DNA of 64,000 bases from Paraburkholderia tuberum STM678 (GCF_902833905.1 NZ_CADFGP010000004.1:1-64000), one strand, 5' to 3'; positions 27,263-36,417 are shown, numbered from the stretch's first letter. A program made the numbers and translations. Notes: a model not told the origin generated them from the letters alone.

Positions 27263-27874
27263 CCGGCTTCGACCATTGCGAAGTTATCTCTGCGCCCGGC
27301 ACGTTAACTCCGCCCTCCCTGTAAACTAGGTTAACTAGGATTCCGGCTTATCCACTGCGACCTGTGGATAACGGCGCGGTTAACCGGCGCAAGTCGTGTG
27401 GAACCGTTGTGGACGTAAACGGGGTAACTGGGACATCGCGAAAAAGTGCGAAAAGTTGCTCGCGTATACCGGCAGCCGCCGCACATGCTGTGCATCCGGT
27501 TATGCGGGCGGGAACTCGATGATTTGTTTCGGTAAACATAGGTTATCCACAGAAACCGAGGCAGCTTGTTAACTGTTACTACGTATACATACGGTAAACC
27601 AGTAAACAGCAAGGACGGGGGCTAACGCCCCGCCTATCGGGCTAGCTGAATTTCGTTCGAGTTCGCGTAAAACGGATCGCTCGACGCGCTGCGTTAACGA
27701 CAAAACCGCGCATCGAATCACCGAAGCAGCGGCAACGCCCGGGAGCGGATTTGCCGTTCGCGACGTGGTCGAAACTGATGCGATACCTCGAAAAAAGGTC
27801 GCTTTTTCCGTTCACTGGGAAAATAACGTTCTTTTTTACCGTTTTGCCTGCGAGTTAACGTCTTTTCGGTTAAC
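27258..27874. other. Candidate replication-origin region: DnaA boxes and GTTAAC/GTAAAC array
   Basis: Two perfect DnaA boxes TTATCCACA lie at 27543-27551 (+) and 27363-27371 (-), and a one-mismatch box TTATCCACT at 27348-27356 (+). The last two form an inverted pair 6 bases apart. Eight GTTAAC hexamers start at 27258, 27303, 27330, 27379, 27568, 27693, 27854 and 27869. Five GTAAAC start at 27321, 27415, 27532, 27594 and 27602. By base composition GTTAAC is expected about once per 10 kb here. AT-rich tracts follow at 27783-27910. HU is encoded nearby and parAB/parS lie 29 kb away. Origin function is inferred. Confidence 0.5.
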
Positions 27875-28211
27875 CCGGAAAAAGCTATGGCACAATCCCC
27901 GTTTTTCTGCGTCGTGCCACAGCAACTGACGGCACGCGCAGCAATGGAACGGTGCCGGTCAAACAGAATCTGATTCAAGGTCGACGGCGTTCCTTCAGCA
28001 TGCCTGTTGCTACTGCCGCATCCCGTGTATGTGCCCGACTCCGTGCGGTTCTTCGCGGCCGTGGCGCATTCCGATCATCCGATCATTGAAACCTCGCAAC
28101 GCTGATTTCGCGAAGCGCTTGCGACAACGTGCGCTCCCCGTGCGCTCGTGACGGCGTGCGTGTGCGCCGGTTCGTGTCGTCTGCCGTTGCTGCCAAGGAG
28201 AACCCATTACG
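27875..28211. other. AT-richer non-coding stretch before the antiporter gene
   Basis: This continues the gene-free segment that begins after mnmC (949 bases in total). It holds short A/T tracts, no convincing ORF, and presumably the promoter of the antiporter gene, which I could not fix. Confidence 0.35.
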
Positions 28212-29417
28212 ATGAATTCGGCGTTTTCGTTTTTGCCAGCGTGGCCGCTTTCGCCCGACGCCATTTTTTGGGCGGGTCTTGCATTGCTTGCCGCCGGTCT
28301 GTGCGGCGAGCTTTGCTATCGCGCGTGGCGTTTGCCGCGCATTTCCGGCTATGCGGTGATCGGACTCGTGGCCGGCGCGGCAGGCTTCGGCGTGATCGAT
28401 GCGGATTCCGCGAGCGCCGCGCGGCCGCTGCTCGACGTCGCGCTCGGCCTGTTGCTGTTCGAACTCGGCAGCCGGCTCGATCTGCGCTGGATCCGCCGCA
28501 ATCCGTGGCTGATTCTGTCGAGCGTCGCCGAAGCCACGCTGACTTTCGTGCTGGTGCTGCCCGTGTTGCTGTTTCTGCACGTGCCGCTGATGGTCGCGAC
28601 CGTACTCGCCGCGATCGCGATGGCGACATCGCCCGCGATGGTGATCCAGCTCAAAACCGAACTACGCGCGGAAGGCCAGGTCACGCAGCGTCTTCTGACC
28701 TTGACCGCGCTGAACAGCATGTACGCGGTCGTGATCGAAAAGCTCGTGTCGAGCTGGCTGCATCAGGAGGTTTACGGCAACGTGTTCGCGACCATCCTGC
28801 AGCCGTTGTACCTGCTGGTCGGCTCGCTCGTGCTCGCGTATCTGCTCGCGCGCACCTGCACGTTCTTCTATCGGCGCCTGAACATGCAGGACGAGCATTC
28901 GTTCGTGGCGCTGTTCGGTCTCGTGCTGCTCGCGATCGCGATCGCGCATCTGTTCAAGCTGTCGACGATTCTCGCGCTGCTCGCCGCGGGCATCATCGTG
29001 AAGAATCACGAAGTGCGTCCGCAGTTGTGGCCAGAGCATTTCGGCACCGCGGGCTGGCTGCTGACGGTGATCCTGTTCGTGCTGACGCTAACGTCGTTCG
29101 AATGGAAGCACATCGCGTTGGGCGGAGTCGCCGCGCTGGGTCTGATCGTTGCTCGCCTCGTCGCGAAGCTGGTCGGCGTGCTGGCGTTCGCGAAGCCGAG
29201 CGGCCTGAACTTGAAGCAGGGCATCGCGCTCGGCCTGTCCTTGTCACCGATGTCGGCGCTCGCGTATCTGCTCGTCGACGACACGTACAACCTGTATCCG
29301 AACTTCGATCCGCAACTGCGCGCAATCGCTATGTGTTCGATTTTCGTGCTGCAGATTCTCGGGCCGTGGCTCGTCTATCGCAGCCTCGCGCTTGTCGCCG
29401 AGCGGCGCGAGGGGTAA
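28212..29417 (+). CDS. CPA2-family cation:proton antiporter (Kef/Na+-H+ exchanger type)
   Basis: A 401-aa integral membrane protein with about 11-12 hydrophobic segments and the Na_H_Exchanger fold. ISGYAVIGLVAG and LLDVALGLLLFELGSRLDLRWI are the characteristic KefB-like early segments. No C-terminal TrkA-N domain follows, so it is a membrane-domain-only member. The ion is unknown. It is the first gene to the right of the origin-like segment and lies 87 bases before the GCS2 ligase. Confidence 0.85.
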   Translation: MNSAFSFLPAWPLSPDAIFWAGLALLAAGLCGELCYRAWRLPRISGYAVIGLVAGAAGFGVIDADSASAARPLLDVALGLLLFELGSRLDLRWIRRNPWLILSSVAEATLTFVLVLPVLLFLHVPLMVATVLAAIAMATSPAMVIQLKTELRAEGQVTQRLLTLTALNSMYAVVIEKLVSSWLHQEVYGNVFATILQPLYLLVGSLVLAYLLARTCTFFYRRLNMQDEHSFVALFGLVLLAIAIAHLFKLSTILALLAAGIIVKNHEVRPQLWPEHFGTAGWLLTVILFVLTLTSFEWKHIALGGVAALGLIVARLVAKLVGVLAFAKPSGLNLKQGIALGLSLSPMSALAYLLVDDTYNLYPNFDPQLRAIAMCSIFVLQILGPWLVYRSLALVAERREG

Positions 29418-29504
29418 GCGTGAAACACGCCTGGGCTGCCATGCGCGTTTCACGAACCCGTCTTTCAATTCCTTCGCCTCAAACGACCTGACTCAGGGGA
29501 CGCC

Positions 29505-30620
29505 ATGTCACTCGAACCCTTCATCGACTCGAAACCGTTCACGTTCGGTATCGAGCTCGAAATGCAGATCGTCAATACGCACGACTATGATCTGACCAAA
29601 GCCGGCACGGATCTGCTGCGCCTCATCAAGGACGAAAAAATCCCCGGCAATATCACGCCGGAAATCACCGAAAGCATGATCGAGCTGTCGACCGGCATCT
29701 GCACGTCGCACGAACAGGCGGTCACCGATCTGCGCAAGATTCGCGACACGCTGGTCTCCGCGGCCGATCATCTGAACGTCGGTCTGTGCGGTGGCGGCAC
29801 CCATCCTTTCCAGCAATGGAGCGAGCGGCAGATCGTCGACACGCCGCGCTTTCAGTATATTTCCGAGCTATACGGCTATCTTGCGAAGCAGTTCACCGTG
29901 TTCGGCCAGCACGTGCACATCGGTTGCCCGAATCCGAACAGCGCGCTGTATCTGCTGCATTCGATGTCGCGCTTCATCCCGCATTTCATTGCGTTGTCCG
30001 CGTCGTCGCCTTTCGTACAGGGCGTCGATACCGGATTTCATTCGGCACGTCTGAATTCCGTGTTCGCGTTTCCGCTGTCGGGCCGCGCGCCGTTCGTGCT
30101 GACGTGGGACAGCTTCGAGGAGTATTTCTCGAAGATGGTCCACACGGGCGTGGTCAACAGCATGAAGGACTTCTACTGGGATATCCGTCCGAAGCCGGGC
30201 TTCGGCACGATTGAGGTCCGCGTGATGGATACGCCGTTTTCGGTGGATCGCGCCGCGGCGATCGCCTGCTACATCCAGACGCTCGCGCGTCATTTGTTGC
30301 TCGATAAGCCGATCATGCCGCAGGAAGACGACTATCTGGTCTACACGTTCAACCGTTTCGAAGCCTGCCGGTTCGGACTCGGTGGCACCTGCATCAATCC
30401 GCAAACCGGTGAACGCAAGACGATTTCCGAAGATATTCTCGAAACGCTCGAACAGATCGGACCGCATGCGGAAGCGCTCGGCTCGGTGAATGCGCTGGCC
30501 GAAGTCGGCGCGATCGCGCGCGGTCAGGTCAACGACGCGACGTGGCTGCGCAGTGTGTTTGCGCAGGAAAAGTCCTTGCACGAAGCGGTACGCCAGCAAT
30601 GTCTGCAATGGCGCGCCTAG
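29505..30620 (+). CDS. GCS2-family carboxylate-amine ligase / glutamate-cysteine ligase (YbdK-like)
   Basis: A 371-aa ATP-dependent ligase of the glutamate-cysteine ligase type 2 family: [11 protein letters not shown] at the N terminus, [21 protein letters not shown] and the metal/ATP region [13 protein letters not shown]. It has weak gamma-glutamylcysteine synthetase activity in known members. It does not resemble the GshA at 2774, so the window encodes two unrelated enzymes annotated for the same reaction. The true substrate here is uncertain. Confidence 0.9.
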   Translation: MSLEPFIDSKPFTFGIELEMQIVNTHDYDLTKAGTDLLRLIKDEKIPGNITPEITESMIELSTGICTSHEQAVTDLRKIRDTLVSAADHLNVGLCGGGTHPFQQWSERQIVDTPRFQYISELYGYLAKQFTVFGQHVHIGCPNPNSALYLLHSMSRFIPHFIALSASSPFVQGVDTGFHSARLNSVFAFPLSGRAPFVLTWDSFEEYFSKMVHTGVVNSMKDFYWDIRPKPGFGTIEVRVMDTPFSVDRAAAIACYIQTLARHLLLDKPIMPQEDDYLVYTFNRFEACRFGLGGTCINPQTGERKTISEDILETLEQIGPHAEALGSVNALAEVGAIARGQVNDATWLRSVFAQEKSLHEAVRQQCLQWRA

Positions 30621-30674
30621 TCGCGAAGACTTCATGAAACCGTTTGCGTGCGCCAGCTACGCGACGTTCCGACG

Positions 30675-30699
30675 AAACCCGCCGCGTGCGGGTTTTTTT
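30675..30699 (+). terminator. Terminator after the GCS2 ligase gene
   Basis: AAACCCGC (30675-30682), loop, GCGGGTTT (30688-30695), seven T. It lies 55 bases after the stop codon. Confidence 0.85.
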
Positions 30700-31188
30700 C
30701 GTAAGAAAATTTTTATGTTTTTCGCGCGCGCAGCCCTTCAGGTTTTTCGAAAGTTTACGTATACCAGCGTAGTAGTCGTAAGCAGGCATTGCCAAAGGCT
30801 GTGGACAACTGAATAATTTCCTGCAAAGTCAATGCGCTGGGGAACTGATAACTGGGCTCGTAAAACGGGCTCCGGCCACGCCTGGCAAGCGCAACCGAGG
30901 AAACGTTCAACACGCTGCAAGTGCTTGTTGCAAAACGGTACACAGGCTGTCCAAACGTTTTCCCCTGCTTATCCACAGCTCGCGTTGGATAAGTTAGCTG
31001 TACGATTAGCCGCTGTCGCATAGAATGTCGTTTTTCGCCGCCTTCGGCTTCCAAGACGGTGTATTTTTGAGATAGTACAAACGGTTTCATCCGCGGTTGG
31101 ACGAAGCTACCCCACACACGCAACGGGTGTACTCCGGCAGGCAGCCGCCGGCATTGCACCAAAGCGGTAAATAAACGAATCGAAGATT
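30700..31188. other. Gene-free region with a second group of DnaA-box-like sites
   Basis: A perfect DnaA box TTATCCACA lies at 30969-30977. A variant box TGTGGACAA (reverse of TTGTCCACA) lies at 30800-30808, and TTGGATAA at 30985-30992. One GTTTAC lies at 30753-30758. The CGTATACC motif at 30757-30764 also occurs at about 27463 in the first region. No gene is credible here. It may be a satellite of the 27.3-27.9 kb region or a DnaA-titration site. Confidence 0.4.
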
Positions 31189-31827
31189 ATGAGCGAAGGC
31201 GTATACGGAGAACAGGCAGCCGGGCGAGTGACCCACAGCCTCTTGCGATTGAGCACGGCGATGCGAAGCCAGGCTTGGGAATGGGCGGAAGGTGCGGGCC
31301 TTACGCCGACCCAGGGCGAGATCCTCGTGCTGTTGATGCAACGTAAGGGGCCGATGCGTCTCGGCGAAATCGCGCGTGAAACGGCGCTGACTGCCGCGAC
31401 CACCAGCGATGCGGTCAGCACGCTCGAGACCAAGGGCCTCGTCGAAAAGCGTCGCGCACTCGACGACGGTCGCGCGCTCGCGGTACGTCTGACCTCGCGT
31501 GGCCGCACCGCTGCCAAACGCGCCGCGCAATGGCCGGACTTCCTCTCGAAGGCGGTCGGTACGCTGCGCGACGACGAGCAGTCCGTGTTCTATCGCACGC
31601 TGCTCAAGACCATCTATCAGCTCGAAGCGCAAAACACGATTCCGTCGCATCGTATGTGCCTGAGCTGCACGCATTTCCAGCCGAGCAAGAATCCGAAGAA
31701 GACGCCGCATCACTGCGCGCTGCTCGACCTGAACATGTTGGACACCGATGTGCGTCTCGACTGCTCCGTGCATGAAACGGCGGACGTCGCCACCCAGAAG
31801 AAGACCTGGAAGATCTTCGCCCAATAA
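31189..31827 (+). CDS. MarR-family regulator with a C-terminal four-cysteine module
   Basis: A 212-aa protein. Residues 15-145 are a MarR winged helix (LTPTQGEILVLLM, MRLGEIARETALTAATTSDAVSTLETKGLVEKR, DDGRALAVRLTSRG). About 65 extra residues follow with Cys157-X2-Cys160-X15-Cys176-X15-Cys192 plus several His. Ordinary MarR proteins end after the dimerisation helices. The spacing suggests bound zinc or an Fe-S cluster, hence metal or redox sensing; that is inference. Target genes are unknown. Confidence 0.88.
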   Translation: MSEGVYGEQAAGRVTHSLLRLSTAMRSQAWEWAEGAGLTPTQGEILVLLMQRKGPMRLGEIARETALTAATTSDAVSTLETKGLVEKRRALDDGRALAVRLTSRGRTAAKRAAQWPDFLSKAVGTLRDDEQSVFYRTLLKTIYQLEAQNTIPSHRMCLSCTHFQPSKNPKKTPHHCALLDLNMLDTDVRLDCSVHETADVATQKKTWKIFAQ

Positions 31828-31969
31828 CGGGCGTCTTCCTGGGCAATCCGCTAACATGGCCTGGCCGGCGACGGCGGGCGGTATGCGCCGCCTGCTTGCC
31901 GGCTGGTGCCGTGCACGGATAAAGTCGTTGGCGGCAGGTCGTTAGTCAACCTGAAGATAGGGCAGGCCG

Positions 31970-32683
31970 ATGAATCGGGAAGTACTCGCCATCCGCCATG
32001 TGCACTTCGAGGATCTGGGCAGTCTCGAGCTCGTGCTCGGCGAGCGCGGGCGTCCGGTCCGTTATCTCGATGTGGGCGTTGCCCGTATCGAGGCGCCCAA
32101 TCCGGTTGCCGCGTCGCTGATGGTCGTGCTGGGCGGCCCCATCAGCGCTACCGACGACGCGCTGTACCCCACGCTCGCGCCGCTGCTGTCGTTGATCGAA
32201 AAACGCATCGCGGCCGGTTTGCCGACACTCGGTATCTGCCTTGGCGCACAACTGATCGCGCGGGCGCTCGGTGCGCGCGTCTACCCCGCGGCTCAGGCCG
32301 AACTCGGCTGGACGCCGCTCAAGCTGACCGATGCCGGCCGCGCCTCGCCGCTGCGTCATCTCGATGGCGCTCATACCTCGATGCTGCATTGGCACGGCGA
32401 CACCTTCGATCTGCCGGCCAACGCGACCCGTCTGGCATCGACCCCGGCTTGCGAGAATCAGGCCTTCGCATGGGGCGATCACGTGCTGGGCTTGCAGTGT
32501 CATCCCGAGATCCGCACCGATCGGTTCGAACCTTGGCTGATAGGGAATGCGAACGAACTCTCGGGCCACGGCATCGACGCGCGTCAGTTGCGCGCCGACA
32601 CCGGCCGATACGGTCCCGTGCTCGAAGCCGCCGCGTGCCGCATGTTCGGCGAATGGCTCGATCGCGTCGAGACGCAAGTCTGA
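31970..32683 (+). CDS. Class I glutamine amidotransferase, GMP-synthase-like
   Basis: A 237-aa stand-alone amidotransferase-fold protein. The nucleophile elbow GICLGAQL holds the catalytic Cys, and the His-Glu pair is in LQCHPEIR. MLHWHGDTFDLP is typical of the GMP-synthase-like subfamily (COG0518) without a synthetase domain. Members hydrolyse gamma-glutamyl bonds or supply ammonia to unknown partners. It follows the MarR gene on the same strand by 142 bases. Confidence 0.9.
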   Translation: MNREVLAIRHVHFEDLGSLELVLGERGRPVRYLDVGVARIEAPNPVAASLMVVLGGPISATDDALYPTLAPLLSLIEKRIAAGLPTLGICLGAQLIARALGARVYPAAQAELGWTPLKLTDAGRASPLRHLDGAHTSMLHWHGDTFDLPANATRLASTPACENQAFAWGDHVLGLQCHPEIRTDRFEPWLIGNANELSGHGIDARQLRADTGRYGPVLEAAACRMFGEWLDRVETQV

Positions 32684-32792
32684 ATGGCTAGCCGAATGGC
32701 GACGTAAGCGGCCAGCCAGGTGCCACGTTCATGCAGTAAACCGCGTGCGGTGCTATCCTCGATCGCTCTCGGGCTTTCACTGGGCGTAATCC

Positions 32793-33905
32793 ATGAGCGC
32801 GCTTTTCTCTCCGCTCACGCTGCGTAGCGTGACGCTTCCCAATCGGATCGTCGTCTCCCCAATGTGCCAGTACTCCGCGGAACGCGGCGAAGCGACCGCC
32901 TGGCACATGATTCACCTCGGCGGTCTCGCGCTGTCCGGCGCGGGCATGCTGTGCATCGAAGCAACCGCCGTCGAGCCGGACGGGCGCATCACCCCCGGCG
33001 ATCTCGGCTTGTGGGACGACGCGACCGAAGAGGCGCTCGTGCCGGTGCTGGCCGCGATCCGCAAGCATTCGCACGTCAACGTGACGATGCAACTGGCGCA
33101 CGCGGGCCGCAAGGCATCGAGCCACGTGCCGTGGGAAGGCGGCCAGCTGATTTCGGTGTCGCAAGGCGGGTGGCTGCCGCATGCGCCGTCGGCGCTGCCG
33201 CACAAGCCGGGCGAGGAGCCGCCGCTCGCGCTCGATGTCGTCGGCCTGAACCGGATTCGCGAGGCCTTCGCCGCGTCCGCGCGGCGTGCCGCGCGTCTTG
33301 GCATCGACGCGCTCGAAGTGCACGCCGCCCATGGCTATCTGCTGCATCAGTTCCTGTCGCCGATCGCCAATCAGCGCACCGACGACTACGGCGGCTCGGT
33401 CGAAAACCGCATGCGTTTTCCGCTCGAAATCTTCGACATCGTGCGTGCCGCATTTCCTGCCGACAAACCGGTCGGCGTGCGCGTGTCGGCGACGGACTGG
33501 GTCGAAGGCGGCTGGACGCTCGAAGACACGATCGCGTTTGCACACGAGCTGGAAAAGCGCGGCTGCGACTGGATCGACGTGTCGTCGGGCGGTGTCTCGC
33601 CGCTGCAGCGAATTCCGCTCGAGCCAGGCTATCAGATTCCGTTCGCGAAGGCGGTCAAGCACGCAACCGGTCTGACGACGATCGGCGTCGGACTCATCAC
33701 TGATCCGCTGCACGCCGAGCAGCTGATCGAAACGGGCGATGCCGATCTGATCGCGCTGGCTCGCGCGCTGCTCTATAACCCGCGCTGGCCGTGGCACGCC
33801 GCCGCTAACCTCGGTGCGACCGTCGAAGCGCCGCCGCAGTACTGGCGTTCACAACCGCGTGAGCAGAAAGCGCTGTTCGGCGACATTTCGTTTGGTCAAC
33901 GGTGA
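32793..33905 (+). CDS. Old-yellow-enzyme NADH:flavin oxidoreductase (NamA/YqjM-like)
   Basis: A 370-aa FMN TIM-barrel ene-reductase. The N terminus has VVSPMCQYSA, where the Cys characterises the YqjM branch; HAGRKAS follows, then EVHAAHGYLLHQFLSPIANQRTDDYGGS in two adjacent blocks, and ALARALLYNPRWPW at the C terminus. It reduces activated C=C bonds of enones or related compounds, often in electrophile detoxification. Confidence 0.93.
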   Translation: MSALFSPLTLRSVTLPNRIVVSPMCQYSAERGEATAWHMIHLGGLALSGAGMLCIEATAVEPDGRITPGDLGLWDDATEEALVPVLAAIRKHSHVNVTMQLAHAGRKASSHVPWEGGQLISVSQGGWLPHAPSALPHKPGEEPPLALDVVGLNRIREAFAASARRAARLGIDALEVHAAHGYLLHQFLSPIANQRTDDYGGSVENRMRFPLEIFDIVRAAFPADKPVGVRVSATDWVEGGWTLEDTIAFAHELEKRGCDWIDVSSGGVSPLQRIPLEPGYQIPFAKAVKHATGLTTIGVGLITDPLHAEQLIETGDADLIALARALLYNPRWPWHAAANLGATVEAPPQYWRSQPREQKALFGDISFGQR

Positions 33906-34118
33906 CGCCCGTCGCACCTTGAACGAACGCATCGGCTGACGGTTGAAGGAAGCCGTGGACAACGTGTAGGATGCCGGTTGTGGCGCGGTGCGCGTCGCAA
34001 GTCGACGCGGCGCTTTCAGGGCGCCGCGTTTGCTATTCGCGTCAGAAAAAAGCCGCGCGCACGACGTGCCTGACGATTGCCAGATTTGATTCCCCAGTTC
34101 TTCACAAGGATTCATTCA

Positions 34119-34652
34119 ATGAATTCACGCAGGATCGCCGTGCGCCGTTCGGGTGTGCACGGCAAAGGCGTGTTTGCTCTCGAACCGATCGCGGCCGGCG
34201 AGCGACTGATCGAATACAAGGGCGAGCGGATTACCTGGAAAGAAGCGTTGCGCCGCCATCCGCATAATCCGGCTGAACCGAATCACACGTTTTATTTCGC
34301 GCTGGATGACGGCAAGGTCATCGACGGCAAGGTGAACGGCAATAGCGCGCGCTGGATCAATCATTCATGCGCGCCGAACTGCGAAGCCGAGGAAATCGAC
34401 GGACACGTGTACGTGCATGCGCTGCGCGATATCGCGGAGGGCGAGGAAGTCTTTTACGACTACGGCCTCGTGATCGACGCGCGTCAGACGAAAAAGCTGA
34501 AAAAAGAATACGAATGCCGCTGCGGCGCGCGCAAGTGCCGCGGCACGATGCTGGCACCGCCGCAGAAGGGCAAGGGCGGCGGCAAGTCGGGTAAAGGCGC
34601 CGACAAGGGCGAAAAGTCGAGCAAATCGGCGAAGAAATCGAAGAAGAAATGA
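34119..34652 (+). CDS. SET-domain protein, putative lysine methyltransferase
   Basis: A 177-aa protein that is a stand-alone SET domain (about 5-125): HGKGVFALEPIAAGERLIEY, the SAM/pseudoknot motif ARWINHSCAPNCEAE, and EGEEVFYDYG. A post-SET zinc motif CRCGARKCRG follows. The last 35 residues are a Lys/Gly/Ser tail resembling a histone tail, likely binding nucleic acid. ATG 34119 follows AAGGA; the upstream extension to 34077 is not conserved. The substrate is unknown. Confidence 0.9.
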   Translation: MNSRRIAVRRSGVHGKGVFALEPIAAGERLIEYKGERITWKEALRRHPHNPAEPNHTFYFALDDGKVIDGKVNGNSARWINHSCAPNCEAEEIDGHVYVHALRDIAEGEEVFYDYGLVIDARQTKKLKKEYECRCGARKCRGTMLAPPQKGKGGGKSGKGADKGEKSSKSAKKSKKK

Positions 34653-34735
34653 GCCGCGGGTCGGTGCGCGGCGGTAGCTGTCTGCGCTGATCGAAGCGCT
34701 GAGGCGAACGCCGCCGCGGCAGCCGGGCAAACCTT

Positions 34736-36250
34736 CTACAAATCGACCGGCGCCGAGTGCGCCGGTTTTTTCGTGGCGCGCCGTGCGTTGGCATCGTTGG
34801 CGGTGGCAGCGCCTGCGGACGCACCGGGCGGCAGCAATGGAATCCTCACGATAAAGCGAGCGCCGCCCTCCGGTGCGTCCTCGTAATGCACGCTGCCATG
34901 ATGCAGCACCATGATGTCGTGGACGATCGCGAGGCCCAGACCCGCGCCGCTGTCGACGCCCGCCTCGGTCTGCCCGTCGCCGCGGAAGAATCGCTTGAAC
35001 AGATCCGACTGCTGCGAACGCGGCACGCCCGGCCCGTTGTCTTCGACGACGATCTCGGCCATGCGCAGATCGTCGATCAGCGTCTGCGAAACTGTGACCG
35101 TGATACGCCCGCCGTCGGCCCGCGAAGGCGGCACATACTTCAGCGCGTTATCGAGCAGATTCGCGATCACTTCATGGAGCAGCACAGGGTTGCCGCGCGC
35201 CATCAGCGGGTCATCGTTGGACGGATCGTCGAGGCGCTGGAAGCCGAGGTCTACGTGTACCGGTAGCGCGCGCGGCACCCATTCGGCGCCGGTGTCGAAC
35301 GCGAGCGCGGCCATGTCGACATTGACGAAGCGGGCCGCCTGTTCGCCCGGCTCGGCGCGCGCGAGCGACAGCAATTGATTCGACAGCCGCACGGCGCGAT
35401 CGGCCGCGGCGCGCAGTTCGTGCACGGCAGCGAGCGTCTGCTGCGGATCGCGTGCGACGACCGCCTGCTCCGCATGCAGCTTCACTGCGGTGAGCGGCGT
35501 GCGCAACTGATGCGCGGCATCGGCGATGAATTTACGTTGCGCATCGAGGGCGGCTTTCAGACGATCGAGCAACGCGTTCAGCGCGCCCGTCAGCGGACGG
35601 ATCTCGACCGGCACATAGGTTTCGTCGACCGGCTCGAGCGACGTGTGCGTTTGCCGGTTCAGCGAATCGGCGAGCGCCGTCAGCGGATTGAGCTGCTGAT
35701 TGACGACGCGCCACACGATCACCCAGCCGGCTAGCAGCAGCAGCAATAACGGCATCATGATCGCGACGAGGAACTCGGCGGCGATGCGGAAGCGGTGATG
35801 CACGGGCTGGCCGACTTCGACGACGATCGGATTACCGCTCGGCTGATCGACGCGCACCTGAGCGACCCGCACGGTCACGCCTTCGTGCTGCGTCTCGAAC
35901 ACGTACGCGTAATGCATGCGGCGCACGTTGGTCCCTTGCAGCGGCAGATTGTGATCGCCGGCGATTTCGGTGTCGCCGGTGCTGATCCGGTAGACCAGAT
36001 GTTCGACCGGGTCGGAGAACATCGCCTGCGCGAGCGGCGGCACCGTGATCGGCGCTTCCGGTCCGGCAATCTGAATCTGTTTGGAGATCGCGGTCGCGAG
36101 GTCCGCGAGCGAACGGTCGACCACGTGCTGCGTGTACTGCCATGCGAGCCAGTAAGCGATCAGGCCGCTCATCAGCGCGAGCAGCGACAGGGGAGCAGCG
36201 AGGCGCCGCAGCAGCGTGCGGCGCAGACTATTGGCGGCCGGCTGGTGCAT
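34736..36250 (-). CDS. Sensor histidine kinase (TctE-like, OmpR-type system)
   Basis: A 504-aa membrane kinase: membrane helix near residues 20-40, a periplasmic 2CSK_N-type sensor region, and a second helix around residues 155-175. HAMP follows, then HisKA with FIADAAHQLRTPLTAVKLHAE (phospho-His in AAHQLRTP). The HATPase has N box NLLDNALKY, DNGPGV and GAGLGLAIVHD. ATG 36250 is chosen; the ORF extends to 36337 but without conserved sequence. It follows its response regulator on the same strand. The stimulus is unknown; TctE relatives respond to tricarboxylates. Confidence 0.9.
   Translation of the reverse strand: MHQPAANSLRRTLLRRLAAPLSLLALMSGLIAYWLAWQYTQHVVDRSLADLATAISKQIQIAGPEAPITVPPLAQAMFSDPVEHLVYRISTGDTEIAGDHNLPLQGTNVRRMHYAYVFETQHEGVTVRVAQVRVDQPSGNPIVVEVGQPVHHRFRIAAEFLVAIMMPLLLLLLAGWVIVWRVVNQQLNPLTALADSLNRQTHTSLEPVDETYVPVEIRPLTGALNALLDRLKAALDAQRKFIADAAHQLRTPLTAVKLHAEQAVVARDPQQTLAAVHELRAAADRAVRLSNQLLSLARAEPGEQAARFVNVDMAALAFDTGAEWVPRALPVHVDLGFQRLDDPSNDDPLMARGNPVLLHEVIANLLDNALKYVPPSRADGGRITVTVSQTLIDDLRMAEIVVEDNGPGVPRSQQSDLFKRFFRGDGQTEAGVDSGAGLGLAIVHDIMVLHHGSVHYEDAPEGGARFIVRIPLLPPGASAGAATANDANARRATKKPAHSAPVDL
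34746..34771 (+). terminator. Terminator of the SET gene lying inside the opposing kinase gene
   Basis: ACCGGCG (34746-34752), loop CCGAGTG, CGCCGGT (34760-34766), T-run to 34771. On the other strand these bases encode the last codons of the histidine kinase. Confidence 0.75.
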
Positions 36251-36417
36251 GATCGAACGCGCGGGAAAGTTGTGACTGCGGTGGCAACTGCGGTAGTAAT
36301 GGCGCGAGGCGCCTCGAGACGGCCCGGGGCCCGGCACAAGGCGCCGCGGGCACAGCCGATGCGCGGCGCCGCTCCGGGGCCGTCAGGCCGCGACGCAATG
36401 CGCGGCCTTCACGACGA

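Noticed and set aside
29420..29453. GTGAAAC and GTTTCAC arms after the antiporter gene, resembling parS halves
   Set aside because: The arms are in outward order and separated by more than 10 bases, so they do not form TGTTTCACGTGAAACA; no T-run for a terminator either.
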